A stretch of DNA of 64,000 bases from Verrucomicrobiaceae bacterium (GTDB lineage: Bacteria > Verrucomicrobiota > Verrucomicrobiia > Verrucomicrobiales > Akkermansiaceae): the NCBI GenBank assembly GCA_027486655.1, contig JAIXOR010000043.1, positions 1 through 64,000 on the forward strand, in the 5' to 3' direction. Under the pieces are notes generated by a model that was not told the origin of the DNA, did no database searches, and worked only from the letters and a program-made list of their open reading frames with translations. The position numbers and the translations under genes were made by a program. Position 1 is the first letter of the stretch, and each line of letters begins with the position of its first letter. This document shows, piece after piece, positions 10,905 to 22,047 of this stretch.

Positions 10905-11675
10905 TCACTCGGTGGCCGTAGCAGCCGGATCATCGCCGTAGAAGCTCTTGATGTATCCGAACTCCACGAGTGTGTCCTGCCACGGTGCAAGCACGTTCGG
11001 ATCCTGGAAGATCCGCCCTGCCCGGGCCAACCACTCCTCGGCCTTCACGAGATCGTTGTCCTCATAGGCAAGGGCCGCGTTCGCATAGTAATAATAGGGC
11101 GAATCATCGAGGAAGTCATACTTCTCCGCCATGATCGTCACCTCGTCCTTCTTTCCGAGCTTCTTCTTGCAAAGAAGGATCTTGAACTCGACCAGACGGC
11201 TGAGGGCGATGTTGTTCTCCGGCAGCGCCTTGAGCACTTTTTCGAAAACATCCAGAGCCTTCTGCCACTCTTTGGTGACGAAGAGCACCTCGCCGATGTT
11301 GAACTCGATGCTCGGATTGTCCTTTGAAAGGTCGATCGCCTTGTTGAACTCCGCCAGCGCCTTGTCGAAGGCCCGCATCTCCACATAACAGCTGCCGCGC
11401 AGGTTGTGAATCTCCGGGCTGTCCACGAAGATCTTGGTCGCCTTGTCGAGCTCCTCGAGCGTTTCAAAAATCCGCTTCTGCTGGAAAATCCGGTTCGCCT
11501 CGCCGAGGTGCTTGATGAACTCCTTGCGGCTTTCCTCCGGCAGGTTCAGGAAGGCCTTCTGGTTCGGCATCAGCTGCGGCTCGGCAGCGGCATCCGGTTT
11601 GGCCGGCGGAGCCTCGTTCTGTGCGGAAAGCGGCAGGGCGAGGACAAGGAAGGTGAGCAGAGCGGTGGCTTTCAT
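10905..11675 (-). CDS. Secreted TPR-repeat protein
   Basis: A signal peptide (MKATALLTFLVLALPLSAQ) precedes about 235 residues containing at least three tetratricopeptide-like helix pairs, for example ALAEFNKAIDLSKDNPSIEF, KALDVFEKVLKALPENN and LVKAEEWLARAGRIFQDPN. TPR proteins of this kind act as periplasmic scaffolds. No partner is evident: the lexA gene is divergent and 124 bp away. The function remains unassigned. Confidence 0.75.
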   Translation of the reverse strand: MKATALLTFLVLALPLSAQNEAPPAKPDAAAEPQLMPNQKAFLNLPEESRKEFIKHLGEANRIFQQKRIFETLEELDKATKIFVDSPEIHNLRGSCYVEMRAFDKALAEFNKAIDLSKDNPSIEFNIGEVLFVTKEWQKALDVFEKVLKALPENNIALSRLVEFKILLCKKKLGKKDEVTIMAEKYDFLDDSPYYYYANAALAYEDNDLVKAEEWLARAGRIFQDPNVLAPWQDTLVEFGYIKSFYGDDPAATATE

Positions 11676-11772
11676 GATGGCGACTGACCCGAAAGCTAAG
11701 CGGAAAATCCGGGGACGGCAAGCGGTCGTTCGGCCCGAACTTTTTGCTTGCAGCCCCTTCCTCCCGGTGGTT

Positions 11773-11786
11773 TGTTCTCACGAACA
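11773..11786. promoter_or_regulatory. LexA operator (SOS box) TGTTC-N4-GAACA
   Basis: The perfect inverted repeat TGTTCTCACGAACA lies 13 bp upstream of the lexA start. TGTTC-N4-GAACA is the LexA-binding motif reported for Verrucomicrobia, so this is almost certainly the autoregulatory operator. A further TGTTC at 11788-11792 follows after one base, so the GAACA half-site could also pair in the opposite sense (GAACA-C-TGTTC). A weak promoter-like TTGCTT (11744-11749) stands upstream, placing the operator over or just after the -10 region. Confidence 0.85.
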
Positions 11787-11799
11787 CTGTTCAAAAACC

Positions 11800-12408
11800 A
11801 TGGAACTCACCGCACGCCAGATGGAGATCCTCGAGTATCTCCGCCGCTCCCAGCGCCAGACCGGGATCATGCCCTCCACCCGCGAGATCCAACACTACTT
11901 CGGCTTCGCCAGCCAGACCGCGGCCATGAGCCACCTGCGGGCCCTCGAGCGCAAGGGTGTGATCCATCGCCTGCCCGGCAAGGCACGCGCCGTGATTTTC
12001 CCCGATGAACTCGACCGCGGCGAAATCGCGGACATCCCGGTGTATGGAAACATCGCCGCAGGCATGTCCCAGGACGCCGAGTCCGACCGGGAAGGCTGCA
12101 TCACCGTGGACATCACCGCCCTCGGCATCCCCCGCCATGCCCGCACCTTCGCACTCAAGGTCCGCGGCGATTCGATGATCGACGCCCACATCTGCCACGG
12201 GGACACCGTCATCCTCGAGTTCCGCGAACCCCGCAAAGGAGACATCGTCGCCGCCTTGATCGATGGGGAAACCACCCTGAAACGCTACCTGATCGAAAAA
12301 GGCCAACCCTTCCTCCGCGCGGAGAATCCGGACTTCCCCGACCTGATCCCGGCCCGGGAACTGGTCATCCAGGGCGTGCTCATCGCCCTGCTCCGCCACG
12401 CGGCTTGA
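11800..12408 (+). CDS. lexA: LexA repressor, SOS regulator
   Basis: LexA represses DNA-damage genes and cleaves itself when RecA filaments form. The 202-residue product has the winged helix-turn-helix domain (about 1-70, MPSTREIQHYFGFASQTAAMSH), the scissile Ala87-Gly88 bond (NIAAGMS), catalytic Ser125 in VRGDSM and catalytic Lys161 in TTLKRY, so it should be cleavable. The start at MELTARQ was chosen because it aligns with LexA N-termini and sits directly downstream of the operator. A longer frame begins far upstream but runs antisense through the TPR gene. There is no clear Shine-Dalgarno sequence. Confidence 0.96.
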   Translation: MELTARQMEILEYLRRSQRQTGIMPSTREIQHYFGFASQTAAMSHLRALERKGVIHRLPGKARAVIFPDELDRGEIADIPVYGNIAAGMSQDAESDREGCITVDITALGIPRHARTFALKVRGDSMIDAHICHGDTVILEFREPRKGDIVAALIDGETTLKRYLIEKGQPFLRAENPDFPDLIPARELVIQGVLIALLRHAA

Positions 12409-12558
12409 ACGGTTTCCAGCGATCTCGGGCCTTCCGTTGCCGGGCCCTGCCATGTTTCAAGATTGGGCCATCCTCCATCCGGCCGTGACTCGGCGTATCC
12501 ATCGACGACTGGGCACCGTGATCATCAAAAGGAGGAATTGATTAAGAAGTCTGAAGGA

Positions 12559-12587
12559 TTGACGCCTTGCGACGTTTTGACTAGGTT
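12559..12587 (+). promoter_or_regulatory. Candidate sigma-70 promoter for the zinc-ribbon membrane protein
   Basis: TTGACG at 12559-12564, a 17-bp spacer and TAGGTT at 12582-12587 make a plausible housekeeping promoter whose start site would be very close to the ATG at 12600. This implies a nearly leaderless mRNA. Confidence 0.45.
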
Positions 12588-12599
12588 CGCCGTCAAAGC

Positions 12600-14012
12600 A
12601 TGGCAAACGCAACCCTATCCTTCAGCTGCCCGGCTTGCGGAGTCCACCTCACCGTGCCCGCAAGTCTTGCCGGGGTGATCGGCCCCTGCCCGACCTGCCG
12701 GACACAGATCCAGGCTCCGATTCCAGCGCCCCAAGCGGTTTTGCCACCTGCCGCCGCGCCGATGCATCCGATGGATCCGCAGGGGCATCCGGCCTATCCG
12801 CAGCTCCAGCAGCCCACGATTCCCGCGTCCATGCCGCCGCAGGCCATCCCCACGCCTCCGGCATCGATTCCCCAGCCACGCGGGCAGCAAGTGCCACCCT
12901 ACCAAGGCTCCGGCTCGCCCGCGGTGCTGCGCCCCGAGCCGCGGCAGTTGCCCAGCCGGACCGCACCCGTGGAGGTCATCGCCAAGCAGATGCCGGAACC
13001 GGTCCAGGTTTCCGACTCGAAACGCCCCTCGGCCGCCCCCCTTCCCCGTCACCCGCACCGGTCCAGCCCGCTGGCGCGGATCGCGATTCTCCTAGTCTTT
13101 CTTTTCGCCGCCATGGGGCTGGTTTATGGGGTCTTGACCATTCTCAGAAACCAAACGGAACGCGAATCCCGCAGGCAGGATCCTCCGCCCATTGTGGAAA
13201 AACCGGCCAATGCTCCGGAACCCAGTATCCCCGCCACCGCCACGCCGAGTCCCGCAGAAACGGTTTCGGTGAAACCCGAGGTCCTTCCCACCCCGGCACC
13301 GGAACAGCCGAACCTGATAGAACCGCCACCGACCCTTCCCGAGGGGATGCCGGCCAAGGCCCCCGCCATGGAGGCGCTTGCGGTGCTGGAAAAATTCCTC
13401 AGCGCCAAAACCTTCGCGGAACGTGCGGCCATCATCGAAACCAAGCTTTCCGAATCCGAACTGGCAAGCACCTGCCTCGCCGCCCCGCTTCCGCCGACCC
13501 GCAACGTGGTGATCGATGCCCAGGAATCCAATCCGGTCGAGAGCGTGGTCGACTTTTTCTACAACGTGGACTTCGAACTCGGGGAAAACCGGCTCAACCC
13601 GCAGACCATCCTCGTGCGCTCCCGCGGCGGCGGCCCGCCCAAGGTGGTGGTCGAACCGTTTCTCGACCTCTTCGGCGGACGCCTCGCCGCCTACGCATCC
13701 GCCCCCAGCGAAAAAGGCGGGAATTTCCAGGTCATCATCTATCCGATCCCGTCCTGCTCGGACCCCAACATCCGCGAGCGGGAAAAGAAGCTCACCTTGA
13801 AACTGCTGGCCCGCGAGAACACCAAGGAAATCGCCCAAGCCTACTTCAGCAAGTCCTCGAAAATCGGTGAGATGCTGGTCGATGGCACCTATGATCTCAG
13901 TTATGGCAAACCGAAAGCCTGCACCGTGATGCTCCGCTGGAACACGGAAGAGAACAAGGACCACCCTTACCTCGAAGCGAGCGACATCATCGCCCTGGAC
14001 TGGAACCCTTGA
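12600..14012 (+). CDS. Zinc-ribbon, proline-rich single-pass membrane protein
   Basis: The 470-residue product begins with a zinc ribbon of two C-x2-C knuckles (SCPACG, PCPTC) within residues 9-37, of the type common in Planctomycetes and Verrucomicrobia. A long proline- and glutamine-rich, probably disordered segment runs to about residue 160. One membrane helix follows (about 160-183, IAILLVFLFAAMGLVYGVL), a second proline/glutamate-rich linker, and a C-terminal domain of about 210 residues with no recognised family. The ribbon is predicted to be cytoplasmic and the C-terminal domain periplasmic. The last 26 bp overlap the 3' end of the convergent rhodanese gene. Function unknown. Confidence 0.75.
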   Translation: MANATLSFSCPACGVHLTVPASLAGVIGPCPTCRTQIQAPIPAPQAVLPPAAAPMHPMDPQGHPAYPQLQQPTIPASMPPQAIPTPPASIPQPRGQQVPPYQGSGSPAVLRPEPRQLPSRTAPVEVIAKQMPEPVQVSDSKRPSAAPLPRHPHRSSPLARIAILLVFLFAAMGLVYGVLTILRNQTERESRRQDPPPIVEKPANAPEPSIPATATPSPAETVSVKPEVLPTPAPEQPNLIEPPPTLPEGMPAKAPAMEALAVLEKFLSAKTFAERAAIIETKLSESELASTCLAAPLPPTRNVVIDAQESNPVESVVDFFYNVDFELGENRLNPQTILVRSRGGGPPKVVVEPFLDLFGGRLAAYASAPSEKGGNFQVIIYPIPSCSDPNIREREKKLTLKLLARENTKEIAQAYFSKSSKIGEMLVDGTYDLSYGKPKACTVMLRWNTEENKDHPYLEASDIIALDWNP

Positions 14013-14445
14013 CCCGTCCGGCCTCGTTGAGCGAGCGCCAGCCCCCGTGAAGCACGCTCACCTCCGCACCGAGGTCGAGCTTCCGGATCCGCTCCGCCAC
14101 CTGGCGGCTCACTCCGCAGTTTTCATCTCCGCAGTAAACCACCACCCGGGGCGTGCTCGCGATCCGGGTCACGGCCTCCGCCTCAAAGGCCTGCATGTCT
14201 TCCGCGGGGTCGATGTTCCAAAGCATGGAACCTTCGAGGCCGTTGGCCACCCAGTCCTTCCGCGGCCGGGCGTCCACCCAGACCACGCCCTCGGATGGCA
14301 CCTGTTCGAGGCAGACTTCATCCGGCTTCAACTGCGAGGGCTCACAGCGCAGGACCCGCGCCGGAGGACCCTTGATCGCCCAGGTCACCCCCGCCGCGGC
14401 AAGGGCGAGAGTGGCGATCCCGGCCATCTGAACGATGGCCTTCAC
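13987..14445 (-). CDS. Membrane-anchored or secreted rhodanese-domain protein
   Basis: An N-terminal hydrophobic segment (residues about 5-24) targets the 152-residue protein to the membrane or periplasm. A single rhodanese domain follows, with the strand VVWVDARP, and an active-site loop with cysteine in VVVYCGDENCGVS. Such domains carry persulfide sulfur or act as redox/binding modules. It is the last gene of a tight minus-strand operon headed by an ECF sigma factor; its start overlaps the end of the DUF1573 gene by 4 bp (ATGA), which suggests translational coupling. Confidence 0.8.
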   Translation of the reverse strand: MKAIVQMAGIATLALAAAGVTWAIKGPPARVLRCEPSQLKPDEVCLEQVPSEGVVWVDARPRKDWVANGLEGSMLWNIDPAEDMQAFEAEAVTRIASTPRVVVYCGDENCGVSRQVAERIRKLDLGAEVSVLHGGWRSLNEAGRVKGSSPGR

Positions 14446-15125
14446 GGCTTTTCTCCGGGGATGGGTTTGCGGATCACCGCGAAGGCCTGCTGGGTGCGGT
14501 GCTTGGCAATGTCACAATCGGTCTCCACCCGGAAAATCGCGAGAGCAGGACCCTTGGTCTCCAGTGGAGTGACAATGAGCTCGTAGGTCTTGCCCTCCTC
14601 CACCGTCTTGAGCTCGTGTTTGAAAGCCTGCGACGATGAGGACACGCCGGTCACGCGAATCGGCTTGGCATGGTTCATCGCGATGCGGATGACCTTGGCT
14701 TCGGCCGCCCCGCCGATCGCCCATTTCTGGGTTTTCGGTTCAAGTGCGATGAGCACGGGAATATGGACCCGGGTGGTGAGGACCACCGACGGTTTGCCGT
14801 CCGGGTCATCATTCAGATAGACCGCCACGGCCTTGTCCACCTCTCCGGAGAAGTTTCCCATGTCGAACTCGGCGCGAATCACGCCGGACTCGCCGGGTTC
14901 ATAGCGCAGCTTGCCCCCGCGGATGCTGACCGACATGCAGGAGCAGGTGGGATCGTAGCGGGAAACCTGGACGGGCTTGTCCGTGCGGTTGGTGAAATCG
15001 AACTCCACGGCGACCGTCTTCGCCTCGGCCGGGGCATGCACCTCCTTCAAGGTTTGCGGAAACTCCAGAGCGGCCCCGCGCAAGGCGAGGGCGAGAGCGA
15101 ACCAGACGAGCACGGCACGTTTCAT
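14442..15125 (-). CDS. DUF1573 secreted protein
   Basis: The 227-residue product has a signal peptide (MKRAVLVWFALALALRGAALE) and a DUF1573 Ig-like domain: 'VAVEFDFTNRTDKPVQVSR' followed by the family's signature 'DPTCSCMS' with paired cysteines, then 'GVIRAEFDMGNFSGEVDKAV'. DUF1573 proteins are secreted beta-sandwich proteins of unknown role. The start was taken at MKRAVLV, since the upstream extension overlaps the intergenic space and lacks similarity. Fourth gene of the ECF operon. Confidence 0.82.
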   Translation of the reverse strand: MKRAVLVWFALALALRGAALEFPQTLKEVHAPAEAKTVAVEFDFTNRTDKPVQVSRYDPTCSCMSVSIRGGKLRYEPGESGVIRAEFDMGNFSGEVDKAVAVYLNDDPDGKPSVVLTTRVHIPVLIALEPKTQKWAIGGAAEAKVIRIAMNHAKPIRVTGVSSSSQAFKHELKTVEEGKTYELIVTPLETKGPALAIFRVETDCDIAKHRTQQAFAVIRKPIPGEKP

Positions 15126-15144
15126 GATGCACGGACTATGAGCG

Positions 15145-15645
15145 CTACTTCGCCTCCGGCGCAAGTGCGACGGCGATGATCAAGCGGCCACCGCGCCACT
15201 CGGGGCCCAGGACGAACATCGGCCGATTCCCTTCAAGCCTTGCATCCGTCTTGACGATTTTTTTCCGGGAAACCCAGAGCTCGAAATCGAGGATCGCCGT
15301 TTTCCCGGTGGGCCGCCCCTGGGCCTCGAAGCGGACAAGGATCTCGTCCGAGGGTTTGAGAGGCTGGGCCCAGCTCTCGTAGCTGCGCAACAAGGGCTGG
15401 GTCTCCTGACCGAGCTGGCGGTAATGCTTGAAGCGGAGTTTTTCCTCTCCTTGCAGACGCGTGCTGATCTCTTTCGGGACCGCCTTTGAGCGCTCACCCG
15501 CCGCCTTCGGGTCGCCATCGGTGCCATGATAGACGGTGACGGTGAGCGCCCCGATGCGCGCCCTGCCGGGATCCTCCTGGGCAAGGATGGACGGCACCGC
15601 TGCCCACAGCACCAGGGTTGTTAGAATCCAGTGGCGGCGGTTCAT
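15145..15645 (-). CDS. Small secreted protein of unknown function
   Basis: The protein has 166 residues with a clear signal peptide (HWILTTLVLWAAVPSILAQ) and a mature part rich in Lys, Arg and Glu with beta-strand character. I recognise no family. Its ATG overlaps the stop of the anti-sigma gene by 4 bp, and the DUF1573 gene starts 19 bp downstream, so it belongs to the same transcript. It may be an envelope protein controlled by the sigma factor. Confidence 0.65.
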   Translation of the reverse strand: MNRRHWILTTLVLWAAVPSILAQEDPGRARIGALTVTVYHGTDGDPKAAGERSKAVPKEISTRLQGEEKLRFKHYRQLGQETQPLLRSYESWAQPLKPSDEILVRFEAQGRPTGKTAILDFELWVSRKKIVKTDARLEGNRPMFVLGPEWRGGRLIIAVALAPEAK

Positions 15646-16244
15646 GAACCTGGTTTTTCAGTAGCTTCAGGGGCCTCACCGGCCATGGAGCGGATTTCGC
15701 CATCCTCGGGCAGGCCGGCCGTGCTGGAAAAATCCGTGCTATCCGGAATGGCGTTCACCCCATTGAGAACGATGACGGTGGCGGAGGCTCCGGTACTGTT
15801 GATCCACTCCGCGTTCACGCCGCTCTCCGGTGTATAAACCACCGGGTCCACGGGAATCGCCTTGGGCGCGCCAGCCACGTCGATCTCCGGAACATCCGGC
15901 CGCGTCCGAGAGCCGAGGTGAAAGGCCAGCACCATGCCCGCGCAGGCGGCCAGCGGCATCAGCCAGGAGGACCAAGAAAACCGGGCAACTGGGTTCGGTA
16001 CGGCCTCCTGCGCCGGGCTGGCCACATGGCGGGCGATGCGGGCGTTGAAGAACTCCGCGTGCGGCGGATCGACTTCACGTTCGACCTTGGCAGCCATCCA
16101 CGCCTTCCATCGGCGGGCTTCCTCCCGCGCGGCAAGGTGTTCCGGATGGTCAGCCACCCAGGCTTCCACGCTGGCGAGTTCTTCACCCGTCAGTTCGTCG
16201 TCCAGCCAGAGAGCCAGCTTCGTTTCATCGGGATTCGTATTCAT
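15642..16244 (-). CDS. Anti-sigma factor, single-pass membrane protein
   Basis: The first about 60 residues (ETKLALWLDDELTGEELASVE, then AREEARRWKAWMAAK) form the helical anti-sigma fold that clamps ECF sigma factors, here without the zinc-binding HxxxCxxC. A membrane helix (about 97-112, WLMPLAACAGMVLAFHL) and a periplasmic tail of about 85 residues follow. The gene overlaps the sigma gene by 20 bp, as expected for a sigma/anti-sigma pair that must be made in balance. The signal that releases the sigma factor is unknown. Confidence 0.8.
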   Translation of the reverse strand: MNTNPDETKLALWLDDELTGEELASVEAWVADHPEHLAAREEARRWKAWMAAKVEREVDPPHAEFFNARIARHVASPAQEAVPNPVARFSWSSWLMPLAACAGMVLAFHLGSRTRPDVPEIDVAGAPKAIPVDPVVYTPESGVNAEWINSTGASATVIVLNGVNAIPDSTDFSSTAGLPEDGEIRSMAGEAPEATEKPGS

Positions 16245-16887
16245 CTTTCAACAGTGTCTGGAGTTTCTGCCGGGCATAGAACAGCCGGCTCATCACGGTG
16301 CCGATCGAACAGGACATCACTTCCGCGATCTCCTTGTAAGACAGGCCCTGCACATCCTTGAGGAGGACCGCCTCGCGGTGGTCCGGAGAGAGCTTGGCGA
16401 GCGCCTTCTCGATCTTCACGCGCAGCTCGCCGTGCGACATCGATTCGTCCGGGGCATCCACCACGGAGGGCGTGGTCATCGATGAGGAATCGATCCGCTC
16501 ACGCTCGAAAATCTCGTCATTGAGTTCCCCCGCGCTCTCGATGCGGCGCTTGCGGGTCCAGTCATAGACGACGTTATGGGCGATCCGGTAGAGCCAGGTG
16601 GAGAAGCGCGCCTTGGCCTCAAAGCGCGGCAGCGCGTTCCAAGCCTTGATGAAGACCTCCTGGGAGAGGTCCCATGCATCGGCTTCCTGATGGATCATAT
16701 TGCGGATCATGGCGAAAATGCGGCCCCGGTGGCGGGTGACCAGCATGTCATACGCACGCGGATCGCCCTGTTGAGCACGGGCCACCAGGCTGAAATCGTC
16801 GTCCGGATCGTCCGACGTCTCCACCGGATCGACAGGCCCGGATGGGTCCCGCGAGGGCTTGGACGGCGGAGGGTTGGAATTATTCAT
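16225..16887 (-). CDS. ECF RNA polymerase sigma factor (sigma-70 family)
   Basis: The 220-residue product has sigma region 2 (AYDMLVTRHRGRIFAMIRNM, then DLSQEVFIKAW and FSTWLYRIAHNVVYDWTRK) and region 4 with its helix-turn-helix (LSPDHREAVLLKDVQGLSYKEIAEVM..GTVMSRLFYARQKL). The acidic, proline-rich first 30 residues precede the fold. It is the promoter-proximal gene of a five-gene operon, followed by its anti-sigma factor, a secreted protein, a DUF1573 protein and a rhodanese. Autoregulation from the 268-bp upstream gap is likely, but I could not identify a -35/-10 pair with confidence. Confidence 0.92.
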   Translation of the reverse strand: MNNSNPPPSKPSRDPSGPVDPVETSDDPDDDFSLVARAQQGDPRAYDMLVTRHRGRIFAMIRNMIHQEADAWDLSQEVFIKAWNALPRFEAKARFSTWLYRIAHNVVYDWTRKRRIESAGELNDEIFERERIDSSSMTTPSVVDAPDESMSHGELRVKIEKALAKLSPDHREAVLLKDVQGLSYKEIAEVMSCSIGTVMSRLFYARQKLQTLLKDEYESR

Positions 16888-17155
16888 CGTCTTTCCAATC
16901 GGAAACCGGTGGCAACAGGGGCCGACCGTGACGCGACAGTGAACGCAGCCGCCCGGTGGTGCAATCCGGAATCGCTAGAGCCCTCTCCACGCAGTCCGAG
17001 CAAAGCCGGGAGCTAGGTTTCGGGTTCTGGCCGGTCAAGTGTCACCGTGTGACGGGTAGTGAGTTCGTTCCATGCCCCACACCTCGTGGTGCGGCTTGCG
17101 GTCCCTCCGCACCGGTTGATCGGCAAACCCGCCTCGCGTGAGAATGCGACTCGGA
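16888..17155. other. Intergenic region upstream of the ECF operon
   Basis: No gene is visible in these 268 bp. They contain the ECF promoter by position, and the short inverted repeat GTCAC-CGT-GTGAC at 17041-17053. The DHOD-like gene ends at its right edge. Confidence 0.4.
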
Positions 17156-18148
17156 TCAGAGTTTCCAGAGTTGAAGGACACGGAGGTAATTGGCGCGTTC
17201 AAAGACCGAGGGATCCGGGCAATTGCGGAGGCTCATGCTGCCGCGCATCTGTGAGATCGAGGTGTAATCATGCTCCTCCATCCACTGGGTGAGCCCCTTG
17301 ATGAGCGTGCCGATGTGCGAGGGCCCGTATTTGAGCAGGCTGGAGACCACCTGAACGACGTCCGCACCGCACATCACCGCCTTGATGATATCCTCAACGG
17401 TGTGCACGCCTCCACTCACGGCGATCGACGAGCGGAGGTGACCGTGAAGAATCGCGGCCCAGCGGAGGCGCAACCGGAGTTCGGTGGAGTTGGAAAGATC
17501 GAGCCGGTGGGAGGCGGCGAGCTCCTCGATATCGATATCCGGCTGATAGAAGCGGTTGAAGATCACCACTCCGGAAGCGCCGGCACGGTCGAGTTGTTTG
17601 GCGAAATGCCCGGGTGAGGAGAAGAAGGGCGAGAGCTTCACAGCCACCGGGATCGAGATTGCCTGCCTCACGGCGAGGAGGATTTCAAGTGTCCTGGACT
17701 CCACCGCGGTGCCGGGCTCGTCGGGATCGGAGGCGACGTAGTAGACATTCAGTTCGAGCGCATCCGCCCCCGCTTCTTCGATGAGCCTTGCATGGGAGGT
17801 CCATCCCCCGGGACTGATCCCGTTGAGCGATGCGATCACGGGAATGCCGACCATGCGTTTGATTTCCGCGATGCGTTCCAGGTAGCGATCGGCCCCGAGG
17901 GCGTAGTCTTCCATGCGCGGGAAGTACGAGGTGGCCTCGGAAAACGATTCGGCCGGATGTTCGGTGTGGGCGAATTCAGCGAGCTGGTCGTGGGTGATCT
18001 GCTCTTCGAAGAGCGAGTGCATGACGATGGCTGCGGCACCGGAGTCTTCGAGACGGCGGACGTTGTCGAGATCGTCGACGAGAGGCGATGCACCCGGCAT
18101 GACCGGGTTGCGGAGGGTGAGTCCGAGATAGTTGGTGGTGAGGTCCAT
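17156..18148 (-). CDS. Dihydroorotate dehydrogenase-like flavoprotein partnered with PFOR
   Basis: The 330-residue product is an FMN-binding TIM barrel of the dihydroorotate dehydrogenase family: MDLTTNYLGLTLRNPVMPGAS at the N-terminus, the substrate/FMN segment LELNVYYVASDPDEPGTAVE, VAVKLSPFFS, and the phosphate-binding IAVSGGVHTVEDIIKAVMCGADVVQV. It carries a longer C-terminus than PyrD, and starts 6 bp after the stop of the pyruvate:ferredoxin oxidoreductase gene. This fixed pairing of a DHOD-like protein with PFOR is seen in several phyla. It may exchange electrons with ferredoxin rather than make pyrimidines, but its substrate is unproven. Confidence 0.85.
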   Translation of the reverse strand: MDLTTNYLGLTLRNPVMPGASPLVDDLDNVRRLEDSGAAAIVMHSLFEEQITHDQLAEFAHTEHPAESFSEATSYFPRMEDYALGADRYLERIAEIKRMVGIPVIASLNGISPGGWTSHARLIEEAGADALELNVYYVASDPDEPGTAVESRTLEILLAVRQAISIPVAVKLSPFFSSPGHFAKQLDRAGASGVVIFNRFYQPDIDIEELAASHRLDLSNSTELRLRLRWAAILHGHLRSSIAVSGGVHTVEDIIKAVMCGADVVQVVSSLLKYGPSHIGTLIKGLTQWMEEHDYTSISQMRGSMSLRNCPDPSVFERANYLRVLQLWKL

Positions 18149-18154
18149 GGCGGT

Positions 18155-21721
<3,567 letters not shown>

Positions 21722-22047
21722 GATGGGTTGGGTGGAGGCATTCACATCCCTGTATGAACACCTTTTGGATCCTTGAGTCCACAAAGTGCAGGATATGGGA
21801 CCGAAATGGCAATCCACGCGCACCACCGGGGACGAACCGACGGATTGCATGGATCGTGCCTCGCAAAGCCCCATGATGAACTGCGACCGACTGCATGACG
21901 GCTGTTGCGAGAATCCGGATGAAGAATAGCAATCGAGGCTCAGGCGGAGGCCTGAAACCGTTCGCCAAGAGCTCATGACGGGCGCATGATGGGCCTGCGG
22001 AGAAGGCTGTGAGCCGGTTCCGTTTCACGAATCCAACACCCCCATTC
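21722..22047. other. Divergent promoter region between nifJ and the carboxyltransferase gene
   Basis: These 326 bp separate two divergent genes and hold no credible ORF. A weak plus-strand promoter candidate, TTGCGA (21905-21910), 16 bp, TAGCAA (21927-21932), points to the carboxyltransferase gene. No convincing operator was seen. Confidence 0.4.
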
